This document shows positions 8,615 through 16,273 of a DNA stretch of 64,000 bases, piece after piece. Every line of letters starts with the position of its first letter. The first letter of the stretch is position 1. The notes beneath the pieces are model-generated. The model was not told where the DNA came from, made no database searches, and saw nothing but the letters and a program-made list of their open reading frames with translations. Source of the stretch: Streptomyces sp. B93 (GTDB taxonomy: Bacteria > Actinomycetota > Actinomycetes > Streptomycetales > Streptomycetaceae); NCBI RefSeq assembly GCF_018070565.1, contig NZ_JAGPXL010000002.1:62001-126000 (forward strand). Reading direction: 5' to 3'. The translations under genes were made by a program, and so were the position numbers.

Positions 8615-9752
8615 CGGCGCCCGGTGGCCCGTCCGTGCCCCGCTCGTGCTGCTGCTCGCGATGTGGCTGGCGGTCGCCGGGTGCGGGTACGGGTCGCGGG
8701 CGCCGGACGTGGCGGCCGTACCGGAGTACGCCGGCAGCGGGCCGCCGCTGTCGGCCGAGTCGGTCAGCATCGGCTACTTCGCCAACGTCACGCACGCCAC
8801 CGCGCTGGCCGGGGTGCGGGAGGGCTTCTTCACCGAGGAACTGGGCGGGACCCGGCTGCGCACCCAGGTGTTCAACGGGGGCCCGGCGGCCCTGGAGGCG
8901 CTGAACGCCGGGGCCGTCGACATCGCCTGGATGGGGCCTTCCCCGGCCGTCAACGGCTATCTGCGGTCCGGTGGCCGGGCCCTGCGGATCGTCTCGGGCG
9001 CCGCCTCCGGCGGGGTCGCCCTGGTCGTCGACCCGGACGCGGGGGCCGGGGACACCGACGTGCGGGGCCTGCGGATCGCCACACCGGAGGCGGGCAACAC
9101 GCAGGACGTGGCCCTGCTGCACTGGATCAGGCAGCAGGGCTGGGAGGTGGACCCGCGCACCGGGCGCGGTGACGTGACGGTCGTACGGCAGTCCGTGAAG
9201 GAGATCCCGACCAGTTTCCGGCGCGGCGCGATCGACGGGGCCTGGGTGCCGGAGCCGGTGGCGGCGCTGCTGGTCGCCGAAGGGGGCCGGGTGGTCGTCG
9301 ACGAGGCGGACCTGTGGGAGGGCGGCGCGTACGTCACGGCGCTCGTCGTGGTCTCGCCGTCCTTCCTCGCCGACCACCCCGACGTCGTGGAGGCCGTACT
9401 GCGCGGCTCGGCGCGCACCAACACCTGGCTGGCCGAGCACCCCCGGGAGGGCCGGGCGAGCGTGAACCGCGCCATCGACGCGCTGACCGGCAGACCGATC
9501 GACGAGGACGTCCTGGCCGCGGCCTGGGCGCGGGTCCGGCTGGGCGACGACCCCCTCGCCGCCACGCTGGCCGAGCAGGCGGACCGGGCACAGGACCTGG
9601 ACCTGCTGGGCCCCGAGGGCCGTTCCAAGGGCCCCTCGGCCGAGGATCTGCGCGGCGTCTTCGACCTGCGCGCGCTGAACCGGGTGCGCGCGGGCCTGGG
9701 CGAGCCACCCGTGTCCGACGCCGGGCTCGGCGTCGCGGTGGACGGCGACTGA
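8601..9752 (+). CDS. ABC transporter substrate-binding lipoprotein, sulfonate/sulfate-ester type
   Basis: This is an exported binding protein of 383 residues in the SsuA/TauA/NMT1-like fold. The N-terminus is a lipoprotein signal with lipobox AVAGC and lipidated Cys28. The body carries the fold's hallmarks (IGYFANVTHATAL, GAVDIAWMGPSPAVNGY, VRQSVKEIPTSF). ATG 8601 lies inside the last codons of cysN, with GGAG about eight bases upstream. The ATPase and permease genes follow. It should deliver an organic sulfonate, sulfate ester or sulfate to the importer; the exact ligand is unknown. Confidence 0.88.
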   Translation: MRTADGARWPVRAPLVLLLAMWLAVAGCGYGSRAPDVAAVPEYAGSGPPLSAESVSIGYFANVTHATALAGVREGFFTEELGGTRLRTQVFNGGPAALEALNAGAVDIAWMGPSPAVNGYLRSGGRALRIVSGAASGGVALVVDPDAGAGDTDVRGLRIATPEAGNTQDVALLHWIRQQGWEVDPRTGRGDVTVVRQSVKEIPTSFRRGAIDGAWVPEPVAALLVAEGGRVVVDEADLWEGGAYVTALVVVSPSFLADHPDVVEAVLRGSARTNTWLAEHPREGRASVNRAIDALTGRPIDEDVLAAAWARVRLGDDPLAATLAEQADRAQDLDLLGPEGRSKGPSAEDLRGVFDLRALNRVRAGLGEPPVSDAGLGVAVDGD

Positions 9753-9799
9753 CGACCCGTACTACTCACTCAGCCTCACTCAGCAAGGGAATCGATCTC

Positions 9800-10588
9800 A
9801 TGTCAGAAACGGTGGTGCGGTCCGGTGCGCCGGTCCGCCCCCTCGCCCCGGCCGACGCGGACCTGCCCGCCGTACGCCTCACCCATGTCTCCAAGTGGTT
9901 CGAGAACGGCGGCAGGCGGCAGACGGTCCTGGACGACATCGGACTGACCGTGCGGCGCGGCGAGTTCGTGTGTGTGCTCGGCGCCTCCGGCTGCGGCAAG
10001 TCCACCCTCCTCAACCTGGTCGCGGGCCTCGACGCGCCGTCCACGGGCGCCATCGAGGTGCCCGGCGGGCGGCGGCCCGCGCTGATGTTCCAGGACCACG
10101 CCCTGTTCCCCTGGCTGACCGCCGGACGGAACGTCGAACTCGCCCTGCGGCTGCGCGGCGTCCCGCGCCGGGAGCGCCCCGAGCGGGCCCGGCACCTGCT
10201 GGAGCTGGTCCGCCTCAAGGACGCCCACGGCAAACGCGTCCACGAGCTGTCCGGGGGCATGCGGCAGCGGGTCGCGCTGGCCCGCGCGCTCGCCCAGGAC
10301 GGTGACGTGCTGCTGATGGACGAACCGTTCGCGGCGCTGGACGCGATCACCCGGGACGTGCTGCACGAGGAGCTGACCCGGATCTGGTCCGAGAAGGACC
10401 TGTCCGTCGTCTTCGTCACCCACAACGTCCGCGAGGCCGTGCGGCTCGGGCAGCGGGTGCTGCTGCTGTCCTCGCGGCCCGGCCGGGTGGCCCGCGAGTG
10501 GAGCGCGGCCGACGCCCCGGAGGCCGCCCTGACCGGCGTGGTCACCGACGCACTGAGGGAGGAGATACGACGCCATGGGCGCCGGTGA
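9800..10588 (+). CDS. ABC importer ATPase, SsuB/TauB-like
   Basis: This 262-residue nucleotide-binding subunit has Walker A GASGCGKST from residue 61, a Q-loop (FQDHALFPW), signature LSGGM near residue 150, Walker B VLLMDEPFAALDA and H-loop FVTHN. This is the SsuB/TauB/NrtD type that energises uptake of sulfonates or related oxyanions. ATG 9800 has AAGGGA ten bases upstream, 47 bp after the binding-protein gene. It overlaps the permease gene by 14 bp. Confidence 0.92.
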   Translation: MSETVVRSGAPVRPLAPADADLPAVRLTHVSKWFENGGRRQTVLDDIGLTVRRGEFVCVLGASGCGKSTLLNLVAGLDAPSTGAIEVPGGRRPALMFQDHALFPWLTAGRNVELALRLRGVPRRERPERARHLLELVRLKDAHGKRVHELSGGMRQRVALARALAQDGDVLLMDEPFAALDAITRDVLHEELTRIWSEKDLSVVFVTHNVREAVRLGQRVLLLSSRPGRVAREWSAADAPEAALTGVVTDALREEIRRHGRR

Positions 10589-11477
10589 GACGGTGGCGCC
10601 GCGCACCGGGGACCGGGAGACGGCGGCCGTCGAGGCGGGCCTCGACGCCCTCGACAGCGCCCCCGCCGGGAGCGGCCGGGTGCCCCTCGGGCGGCTGCTG
10701 CGGGAACGGGTGCTGCCCCCGCTGGCCGCCGCCGTCGTCGTACTCCTGCTGTGGCAGGCGGTGTACGAGGCGGAGGTGAAGCCCGACTACCTGCTGCCGT
10801 CGCCCGCCGATGTGTGGGGGGCGCTGAGCGACCAGTGGTACGAGGGGACGCTGTTGTCCACGGTGTGGACCAGCATGGAGCGCGGTGCGCTCGGTTTCGC
10901 CGTCGCCGTGGTGCTGGGCACCGCGCTGGGGCTGCTGCTCGGCGCGGTGCGACCGCTCCGGTTCGCGGTCGGGCCGGTGCTGTCCGGGCTCCAGTCGCTG
11001 CCGTCGGTGGCGTGGGTGCCCGCGGCGGTGGTGTGGTTCGGGCTCACCGACGCCACCATCTACGCGGTCATCCTGCTGGGCGCCGTGCCGTCCATCGCCA
11101 ACGGGCTGCTGTCCGGCGTCGACCAGGTGCCGCCGCTGTACCTGCGCGCCGGGCGGGTGCTCGGCGCGAGGGGGCCGGCCCGGGTGCGGCACGTGCTGCT
11201 GCCCGCCGCGCTGCCCGGCTATCTCGCCGGGCTGAAACAGGGCTGGGCGTTCGCCTGGCGGTCCCTGATGGCCGCCGAACTCATCGCCAGCTCACCCGAA
11301 CTGGGCCTCGGACTCGGCCAGTTGCTGGAGAACGCCCGCTCCTACCAGGACATGGCGCTGGTGCTCGCCACCATCGCGGAGATCCTCACCGTCGGCATCG
11401 CCGTCGACCTGCTGCTGTTCGCCCCGCTGGAGCGGCGGGTGCTGCGCACCCGGGGCCTCGCGGGGGCCCGCCCCTGA
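10575..11477 (+). CDS. ABC importer permease, SsuC/TauC-like
   Basis: This 300-residue inner-membrane permease has about six membrane helices after a cytoplasmic N-terminal tail of roughly 50 residues. The EAA loop contacting the ATPase is YLRAGRVLGARG. GAGGAG precedes ATG 10575. It is the last gene of the cassette that begins with the PKS; a hairpin at 11501-11544 follows. Together with the preceding two genes it makes a complete importer that would feed sulfur to the sulfurylase. Confidence 0.9.
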   Translation: MGAGETVAPRTGDRETAAVEAGLDALDSAPAGSGRVPLGRLLRERVLPPLAAAVVVLLLWQAVYEAEVKPDYLLPSPADVWGALSDQWYEGTLLSTVWTSMERGALGFAVAVVLGTALGLLLGAVRPLRFAVGPVLSGLQSLPSVAWVPAAVVWFGLTDATIYAVILLGAVPSIANGLLSGVDQVPPLYLRAGRVLGARGPARVRHVLLPAALPGYLAGLKQGWAFAWRSLMAAELIASSPELGLGLGQLLENARSYQDMALVLATIAEILTVGIAVDLLLFAPLERRVLRTRGLAGARP

Positions 11478-11500
11478 CACCACCGCCCACACCCCCGAAC

Positions 11501-11544
11501 GAGCGTCCCGGGAGCGGCCTCCCCCGTCCGCGCCCGGGACGCTC
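11501..11544 (+). terminator. Terminator-like hairpin ending the sulfation operon
   Basis: A perfect 12-bp inverted repeat (GAGCGTCCCGGG, 11501-11512, with 11533-11544) encloses a 20-base loop that can form a small inner GCGG/CCGC stem. No T run follows, as is common in high G+C actinomycetes. Confidence 0.6.
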
Positions 11545-11583
11545 CCCTGCTGATCTCCACCCGGTCTCTGCTGTACTGACGGG

Positions 11584-12879
11584 ATGAGCATGACGGCCTC
11601 CTCCGCACCGTCGTGGCTGCTGCGGCTGCGCCCGTCCGGGCCGCCGCCCGAACCGGCGTGCGCCCCGGAGACGGTGGCCGCGGCACAGGAGCGGCTGGGG
11701 GCCGGGCCGGTCGGCTGGGCGGTGGAGGTGGCACGGGAGATGGCCGCGCACATCGTGCGGCAGGTCCCCGAACACGGCGGTCCCGGCGCGTACGTGCCGT
11801 TCCAGCGGGCCGTGGAGGCAACCGTGCTGATCGCGCTGCGCGGGCTGCTCACCGAGCCGGAACCCGCCGCCGCGCTGGTCGCGCCGGAGGCCGTCGCCAG
11901 CAACTCCCAGCTGGCCCGGCAGAACGTGCCCCTGGACCGGGTGCTGCGCGGGGTACGGCTCGGGCACGCCTGGCTGCACGGCCGTCTGCTGGAGGCACTC
12001 GGCGAGGAACCGGAGGACGTCCGCGCGCTGGAGACCCACCGGGTCAGCGAGCTGCTGTTCGTCTACGCCGACGTCCAGGCCAGCAGGCTCGCCGAGGAGT
12101 ACGTCGCCGAACGCGAACGGTGGCGGCGCGGCACCGAGGCCGCCCGGCGCCGCGTCGTCACCGACCTGCTCGCCGGGCGGGCGGTCGGCGGGTCGGTCGC
12201 CGCCCGTACCCTCGGCTACGACCTGGCCCGCCACCACGCGGCGTTCGTCATCACCTCCCCCTCACCCGACCCGTCCGACGACTCCGGTGACGCGCTGCGG
12301 CAGCTGGCCGCCGACCTGTCCCGCGCGGCGGGCGCGGAGAACCTCCTCACCGTCACCGCGGGCAGCGGCGAACTGTGGGCCTGGGCCTGCTGGCCCGCCG
12401 CCCCGCCCCGGCACGCCCTCGCCCAGCTGCCGCGCCGGGTCCGCGAGCGCCGCCCGCTGCGCGCCGCGCTCGGCCCCGTCGGCTACGGCGCCGAGGGCTT
12501 CCGGCGCAGCCACCGCGGCGCCCGGGAGGCGGAACGCGTCGCCCGCCTCGGCCGCACCGGCTGGCTGTGCGACTACGCCGAGGTGAGCACGGCCGCCCTC
12601 CTCACCGCCGACCCCGAACACGCCCGCTGGTTCGCCGCGCGGGTCCTCGGCCCTCTCGCCGCGGACGACCCGCGTACCCGGGAACTGCGGGAGACCCTGC
12701 GCGTCTACCTCGCCGAGGGCCGCAGCCCCCAGAACGCCGCCGAACACCTGTTCATCGCCCGCAACACGGTCACCTACCGCGTCCGCCGGGCCATCGACCT
12801 CCTGGGAAGCCCCCTCGGCCCGGACTGTCTGGAGGTCCGGCTGGCGTTGGAGATCGCGCGGCTGCTGGGGGCCACCTGA
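11584..12879 (+). CDS. PucR/CdaR-type transcriptional regulator
   Basis: This 431-residue protein has a long N-terminal and central sensory region and a C-terminal PucR-type helix-turn-helix. The DNA-binding part is visible near residues 375-425 (YLAEGRSPQNAAEHLFIARNTV, split around the turn). The middle part matches the CdaR/GGDEF-like region of the family. It lies just after the sulfation operon in the same direction but behind a hairpin, so it may be separately transcribed. It is a plausible regulator of the operon; the effector is unknown. ATG 11590 is an alternative start. Confidence 0.85.
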   Translation: MSMTASSAPSWLLRLRPSGPPPEPACAPETVAAAQERLGAGPVGWAVEVAREMAAHIVRQVPEHGGPGAYVPFQRAVEATVLIALRGLLTEPEPAAALVAPEAVASNSQLARQNVPLDRVLRGVRLGHAWLHGRLLEALGEEPEDVRALETHRVSELLFVYADVQASRLAEEYVAERERWRRGTEAARRRVVTDLLAGRAVGGSVAARTLGYDLARHHAAFVITSPSPDPSDDSGDALRQLAADLSRAAGAENLLTVTAGSGELWAWACWPAAPPRHALAQLPRRVRERRPLRAALGPVGYGAEGFRRSHRGAREAERVARLGRTGWLCDYAEVSTAALLTADPEHARWFAARVLGPLAADDPRTRELRETLRVYLAEGRSPQNAAEHLFIARNTVTYRVRRAIDLLGSPLGPDCLEVRLALEIARLLGAT

Positions 12880-12885
12880 GGTGAA

Positions 12886-12911
12886 GGGGGTTCGACATGG
12901 CCGAAACCCCC
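12886..12911 (+). terminator. Hairpin after the PucR-type gene
   Basis: The inverted repeat GGGGGTTCG / CGAAACCCCC (12886-12894 with 12902-12911, one bulged A) starts six bases after the stop codon at 12879. It argues that translation of the next gene does not begin at the in-frame ATG 12897, which lies in the loop. Confidence 0.55.
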
Positions 12912-12952
12912 TCCCCCGGAAACGGGCTCCCCGCGCCAAGAAGTGGCGGGGA

Positions 12953-12971
12953 TTTGGGCGGTCGGCCCAAA
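12953..12971. promoter_or_regulatory. Small inverted repeat upstream of the exported hydrolase
   Basis: TTTGGGC-GGTCG-GCCCAAA is a perfect 7-bp inverted repeat with a 5-base spacer, about 100 bp before ATG 13068. It could be an operator or an RNA hairpin in the leader. No promoter elements can be assigned. Confidence 0.3.
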
Positions 12972-13067
12972 GCCCGGGTCGGCCCGGAGACGTTGACTGC
13001 TGAGGAGGGCGCCCCCCGACGCCCGGCACCCGCAGCCCCGTACACCTCTCCCCTCCCTGGAATCGCC

Positions 13068-14207
13068 ATGCCCGCATCCGTGCCCCCCGCCCCCGCGGTC
13101 AGCCGCCGCACCCTGCTGCGCACCACCGCCGCCGCCTCCGGTCTCACCGCCGCGGCGACGGTGCTGCCACGTCCGGCGCCCGCGGCGGCGACCACCCCGG
13201 CCGCCACCTCCGGTTCCGGCACCGAACTGGTCCTGCTCGGCACCAGCGGCGGGCCCGTGCCCATGCACGGGCGGGCCGGCATCGCCTCCGCCCTCGTCGT
13301 GGACGGCCGCGCCTATCTCGTCGACTGCGGGCCCGGCTCGTTCGGCCGGTTCGCTGAGGCGTGGCTGACGCCGGACCAGCTGGAGGCCGTGTTCCTCACC
13401 CACCTGCACTCCGACCACCTCTCCGACCTGTGGCCGCTGCTGTGGCTGCGCTTCGGCGGTTTCCAGTCACTGACGGGCCCGGTCCACCTGTACGGGCCCG
13501 GCTCGGCGGGCGCCCTGCCGGACATCTGGCCCGCGGGCCGTCCGGTGCCGACGGTCTGTCCCGAGGAGCCCGCGCCCGGACTGTCCGACCTGGTCGCCGG
13601 GCACCTCGCCGCCACCGCCTACGACATCAACGTACGGATGCGCAGCGAGGGCTGGCCCGACATCCGCGAGCTGGTGCTGCCGCACGACATCCGGCTGCCG
13701 GGACGGGGACGGGCGAGCGCGGAGGGGCCGGTGGCGCCGCCGACGAAGCCGTTCGAGGTGATGCGGGACGAGCGGGTGCGGGTGACGGCGACGCTGGTGG
13801 AGCATCCGCCGGTGTTCCCGTCGTTCGCGTTCCGCTTCGACACCGCCGACGGCGCGGTGGTGTTCAGCGGGGACACCGCGCCGTGCCGCAACGTGGAGCG
13901 GCTGGCGCGCGGCGCGGACGTGCTGGTGCACGAGGTGATGGACCTGCCGACGCTCGCGATGGCGGGGCTGCGGCCCGCGCAGCTGCGGCACATGGAGATC
14001 AGCCACACCGACGCCGTCCGCGTCGGCCGGATCGCCGAGCGCGCCGACTGCCCCACCCTGGTCCTGAGCCACCTGGTGCCCGGCGCCACCAACATCGTCT
14101 CGGACGACACCTGGCGGGCCAAGGCGTCCCGCGGCTACTCGGGCCGGGTGGTGGTCGGCACGGACCTCCTACGGCTGCCGATCGGCGCCCGCACCGGCAC
14201 GGGGTGA
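13068..14207 (+). CDS. Tat-exported metallo-beta-lactamase-fold hydrolase (RNase Z/arylsulfatase-like group)
   Basis: This 379-residue protein from ATG 13068 has a twin-arginine signal (SRRTLLR, then a hydrophobic stretch and an Ala-rich cleavage region). The MBL domain has the metal motif THLHSDH, a later FSGDTAP and a distal His. Its arrangement (LLGTSGGPVP start, long insertion before the third metal ligand) is like COG1234 proteins, a group that includes RNase Z, the AtsA-type arylsulfatase and GntH. Export excludes tRNA processing. Next to a sulfation operon, a sulfatase-like role is attractive but unproven. ATG 12897 would add 57 residues that hide the Tat signal. Confidence 0.75.
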   Translation: MPASVPPAPAVSRRTLLRTTAAASGLTAAATVLPRPAPAAATTPAATSGSGTELVLLGTSGGPVPMHGRAGIASALVVDGRAYLVDCGPGSFGRFAEAWLTPDQLEAVFLTHLHSDHLSDLWPLLWLRFGGFQSLTGPVHLYGPGSAGALPDIWPAGRPVPTVCPEEPAPGLSDLVAGHLAATAYDINVRMRSEGWPDIRELVLPHDIRLPGRGRASAEGPVAPPTKPFEVMRDERVRVTATLVEHPPVFPSFAFRFDTADGAVVFSGDTAPCRNVERLARGADVLVHEVMDLPTLAMAGLRPAQLRHMEISHTDAVRVGRIAERADCPTLVLSHLVPGATNIVSDDTWRAKASRGYSGRVVVGTDLLRLPIGARTGTG

Positions 14208-14220
14208 ACGCCGTGGCGGG

Positions 14221-14304
14221 GCGCGGACGGCACCGGGCAGAGCGCGGACCGCACCGGGCAGAGCGCGAACCGCACGGGGCAGGGCGCGGACCGCACCGGG
14301 CGCA
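14221..14304. repeat. 21-bp tandem repeat, four copies
   Basis: Units start at 14221, 14242, 14263 and 14284 with consensus GCGCGGACCGCACCGGGCAGA and one to four differences per copy. They lie in the 313-bp gap between the convergent hydrolase (ends 14207) and the PucR-type gene (ends 14521). No gene is supported in this gap. Confidence 0.85.
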
Positions 14305-14340
14305 GGCACGGCGCAGCCCGGCGCCACACCCACCCCGGCC

Positions 14341-14423
14341 AGGGCCGCACGCCGTGACAGAGTGCCGTTGCCACCGCCCCCGCGAGGGCCGCACGCCGTG
14401 GCGGAGTGCCGTTGCCGCCGCCC
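14341..14423. repeat. 39-bp direct repeat, two copies 44 bp apart
   Basis: The segment beginning AGGGCCGCACGCCGTG recurs at 14341-14379 and 14385-14423 with three mismatches. A weak third version may lie near 14445. Same convergent gap as the 21-bp repeat. Confidence 0.75.
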
Positions 14424-14520
14424 GAACGCCGGGCGAGCGCTCAGCGCCGTCACGAGGTGCCGACGGGCCCGCCCGGTGACACCGCCGTACGCCGGGGCGA
14501 GCGCCGCGTGCCGCGCGCCG

Positions 14521-15801
14521 TCACTCCCGGCGGGCCCTGCCCCGGCCTCCCGCCCGCCAGGGCTGCGCCGTGGTCGTGCCCAGGTCGCCGCGGAGGCGGC
14601 GGGCGCGCAGGACCAGTTCGAGTTCGAAGCGGCGGTCGGGGTCGTCGATCTCGGCGCCCCACAGCTCGCGGATCTGGCGGAGCCGGTAGCGCACGGTCTG
14701 CGGGTGGACGCCGAGGCGGGCCGCCACCTCCGGCGCCCCGCCCCTGGTCTCCAGCCACGCCAGCAGCGTCTCCGCGAGCCGCCGCCCGTGGGTGGGCCCG
14801 CAGTGCGCGAGCGGGGCGAGGCAGCGGGCGGCGAGGTCGTCGAGGAGTTCCTCGGGCTGGAGGAGGACGAGGGCCTCGGTGTGCTCCGTGCAGAACACCA
14901 CCTCACCGGCGGGCAGCAGCCCCCGTTCCATCAGCCGTACGGCCGCCTCCGCCCAGCGCAGCGACTTCGCGGCGTCGGCGAGCGCGACGGGCGGGCCGAT
15001 GGCGCCCGCCCAGCCGCTCAGCGCGCGCTGGAGGAGTTCCTGCCGCCCGGCCGCGTCCGGCTCGGGCACCACCATGCGGGGCTGCTCGTACTCCAGGTCG
15101 AGCAGCACCCCCTGCCCGACGGCGGGCGCGAGCGCCTCCCGCGCGGGGCGCAGCAGCACCCCGACGGCGACCTTGTCGGGCAGCGGCCAGCCGATCCGCG
15201 CGGCCCGTTCGACGAGGGCCTCGGCGGGGTCACCGTGGTGCCGGTCGGCGAGCAGGAGTTCCAGCAGGCGGCGCTGGAGGCGCAGCCGTTCCCCGGCCTG
15301 CCGGGCGGCGGCCTCGGCGTAGCCGCGCACGGACTGGTCGACGAGGCCGTCGAGGTACTCGTAGCCCGCGTCGACGAGTTCGTACATCGCGGGCGGCGGG
15401 ATGTCGACGCGCTGGCCGATGTCGGCGAACCGGCGCCAGGCCAGCCGTACCCCCATCCGGTAGATCGCCTGGAGGGAGTCGAGGCTGCGCCCGTTGTAGC
15501 CCTCGCCGCGGCCGAAGTCCTGGAAGACGCCCGGCGGCACGGTCGGGCCGCGGCCCGTGTGGTCGCTGTCGGCGAGGTGCTGGACGAAGACCTCGATGGC
15601 GCGGCGGATGCCGACCAGGGCCATCGGCTCGCCGTTCTCGTCGAGGACGACCGGCAGGTGGGGGTACTCGGTGCGGATCTCGTGCAGGATCTCCTCGGCG
15701 AGCGCGGGCGCCTCGGCCATGGCGATCGCCGCGAACCGGTGCACCTTCGGCGGCGGCACCTCGTGCCAGGCGGACCGGGTGATCACGGTGCGGGCCGGCA
15801 C
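14521..15801 (-). CDS. PucR-type transcriptional regulator
   Basis: This 426-residue protein shares the family layout: a long sensory part, then a C-terminal helix-turn-helix (EVAARLGVHPQTVRYRLRQI) near residue 380. An RsbT/CdaR-like N-terminal region is seen (DSLQAIYRMGVRLAWRRF). The GTG start at 15801 has GAGGGGGG upstream and is three bases after the DUF2613 gene, so the two probably share a transcript. It converges on the exported hydrolase. Its target could be the hydrolase, the DUF2613 gene or the divergent glycan cluster. Confidence 0.83.
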   Translation of the reverse strand: MPARTVITRSAWHEVPPPKVHRFAAIAMAEAPALAEEILHEIRTEYPHLPVVLDENGEPMALVGIRRAIEVFVQHLADSDHTGRGPTVPPGVFQDFGRGEGYNGRSLDSLQAIYRMGVRLAWRRFADIGQRVDIPPPAMYELVDAGYEYLDGLVDQSVRGYAEAAARQAGERLRLQRRLLELLLADRHHGDPAEALVERAARIGWPLPDKVAVGVLLRPAREALAPAVGQGVLLDLEYEQPRMVVPEPDAAGRQELLQRALSGWAGAIGPPVALADAAKSLRWAEAAVRLMERGLLPAGEVVFCTEHTEALVLLQPEELLDDLAARCLAPLAHCGPTHGRRLAETLLAWLETRGGAPEVAARLGVHPQTVRYRLRQIRELWGAEIDDPDRRFELELVLRARRLRGDLGTTTAQPWRAGGRGRARRE

Positions 15802-15804
15802 GGC

Positions 15805-15957
15805 TCAGCCCCCCTCGCCCGCTTGCTCATAGGTGATGAGTGGGGTGTTCGGCTGCTCGGGGGTGGCTTCGAGCAGGGCGACGACGCCGAGCGCGGCGCC
15901 CACGGCGAGGGTGGCCGCGACCACGACGGTGGTGACGGCGGCGATCAGTCTGGACAT
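15805..15957 (-). CDS. Small DUF2613-like membrane protein
   Basis: This 50-residue protein is a single N-terminal membrane helix (AAVTTVVVAATLAVGAALGV) with a short extracytoplasmic tail (EATPEQPNTPLITYEQ). The size and pattern fit DUF2613, whose mycobacterial member Rv0236A sits beside the arabinofuranosyltransferase AftD. The AftD-like gene here is 2.3 kb away on the other strand, which supports the assignment. GAGAGG lies upstream of ATG 15957. Confidence 0.6.
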   Translation of the reverse strand: MSRLIAAVTTVVVAATLAVGAALGVVALLEATPEQPNTPLITYEQAGEGG

Positions 15958-16273
15958 CGCAGGGTCAGCCTCTCTGCTCCGGAGAATGTCCCACCCCGGG
16001 TGCCCCGCCCCTGCCTGTCGGCCCAGTGTCAAGGCGGGCCGCGAAGCAGTCAAGGGCGCCGACCGGGTGCCCCACGCCCACGATGTGACGTGACGTCAGT
16101 TACAACAAGCCCCGAAATTGTCACCCCGGTGAGTAGCCGTGACGAACGCCTGGGCCAAAACTGTCGAACCCACCCCCGGTCACAGACCGTCCACAGCCAG
16201 TCCACAGCTACCCCCGTCCCCCACCCACATGGTCACCCCGAGTCACCGCACCCTGAGACGAGTTGGAGCGCAC
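15958..16273. promoter_or_regulatory. Divergent intergenic region between DUF2613 and glycosyltransferase genes
   Basis: This 316-bp region has no supported gene; an in-frame GTG at 16139 would only lengthen the glycosyltransferase by 45 low-complexity residues. It contains a perfect palindrome TGACGTCA (16091-16098) and a comparatively A+T-rich patch at 16100-16122. Leftward promoter elements may exist around TGACAA and TAAC on the minus strand. Rightward elements are not clear. GGAG at 16265-16268 is the ribosome-binding site for ATG 16274. Confidence 0.4.

Noticed and set aside
12897..13067. Upstream ATG for the exported hydrolase
   Set aside because: ATG 12897 lies in the loop of a hairpin following the PucR gene and would bury the Tat signal behind 57 low-complexity residues.
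16187..16207. DnaA-box-like GTCCACAG motifs
   Set aside because: Two matches to part of TTGTCCACA occur 13 bases apart, but only seven of nine positions fit. No dnaA, dnaN or further boxes are present, so this is not an origin.
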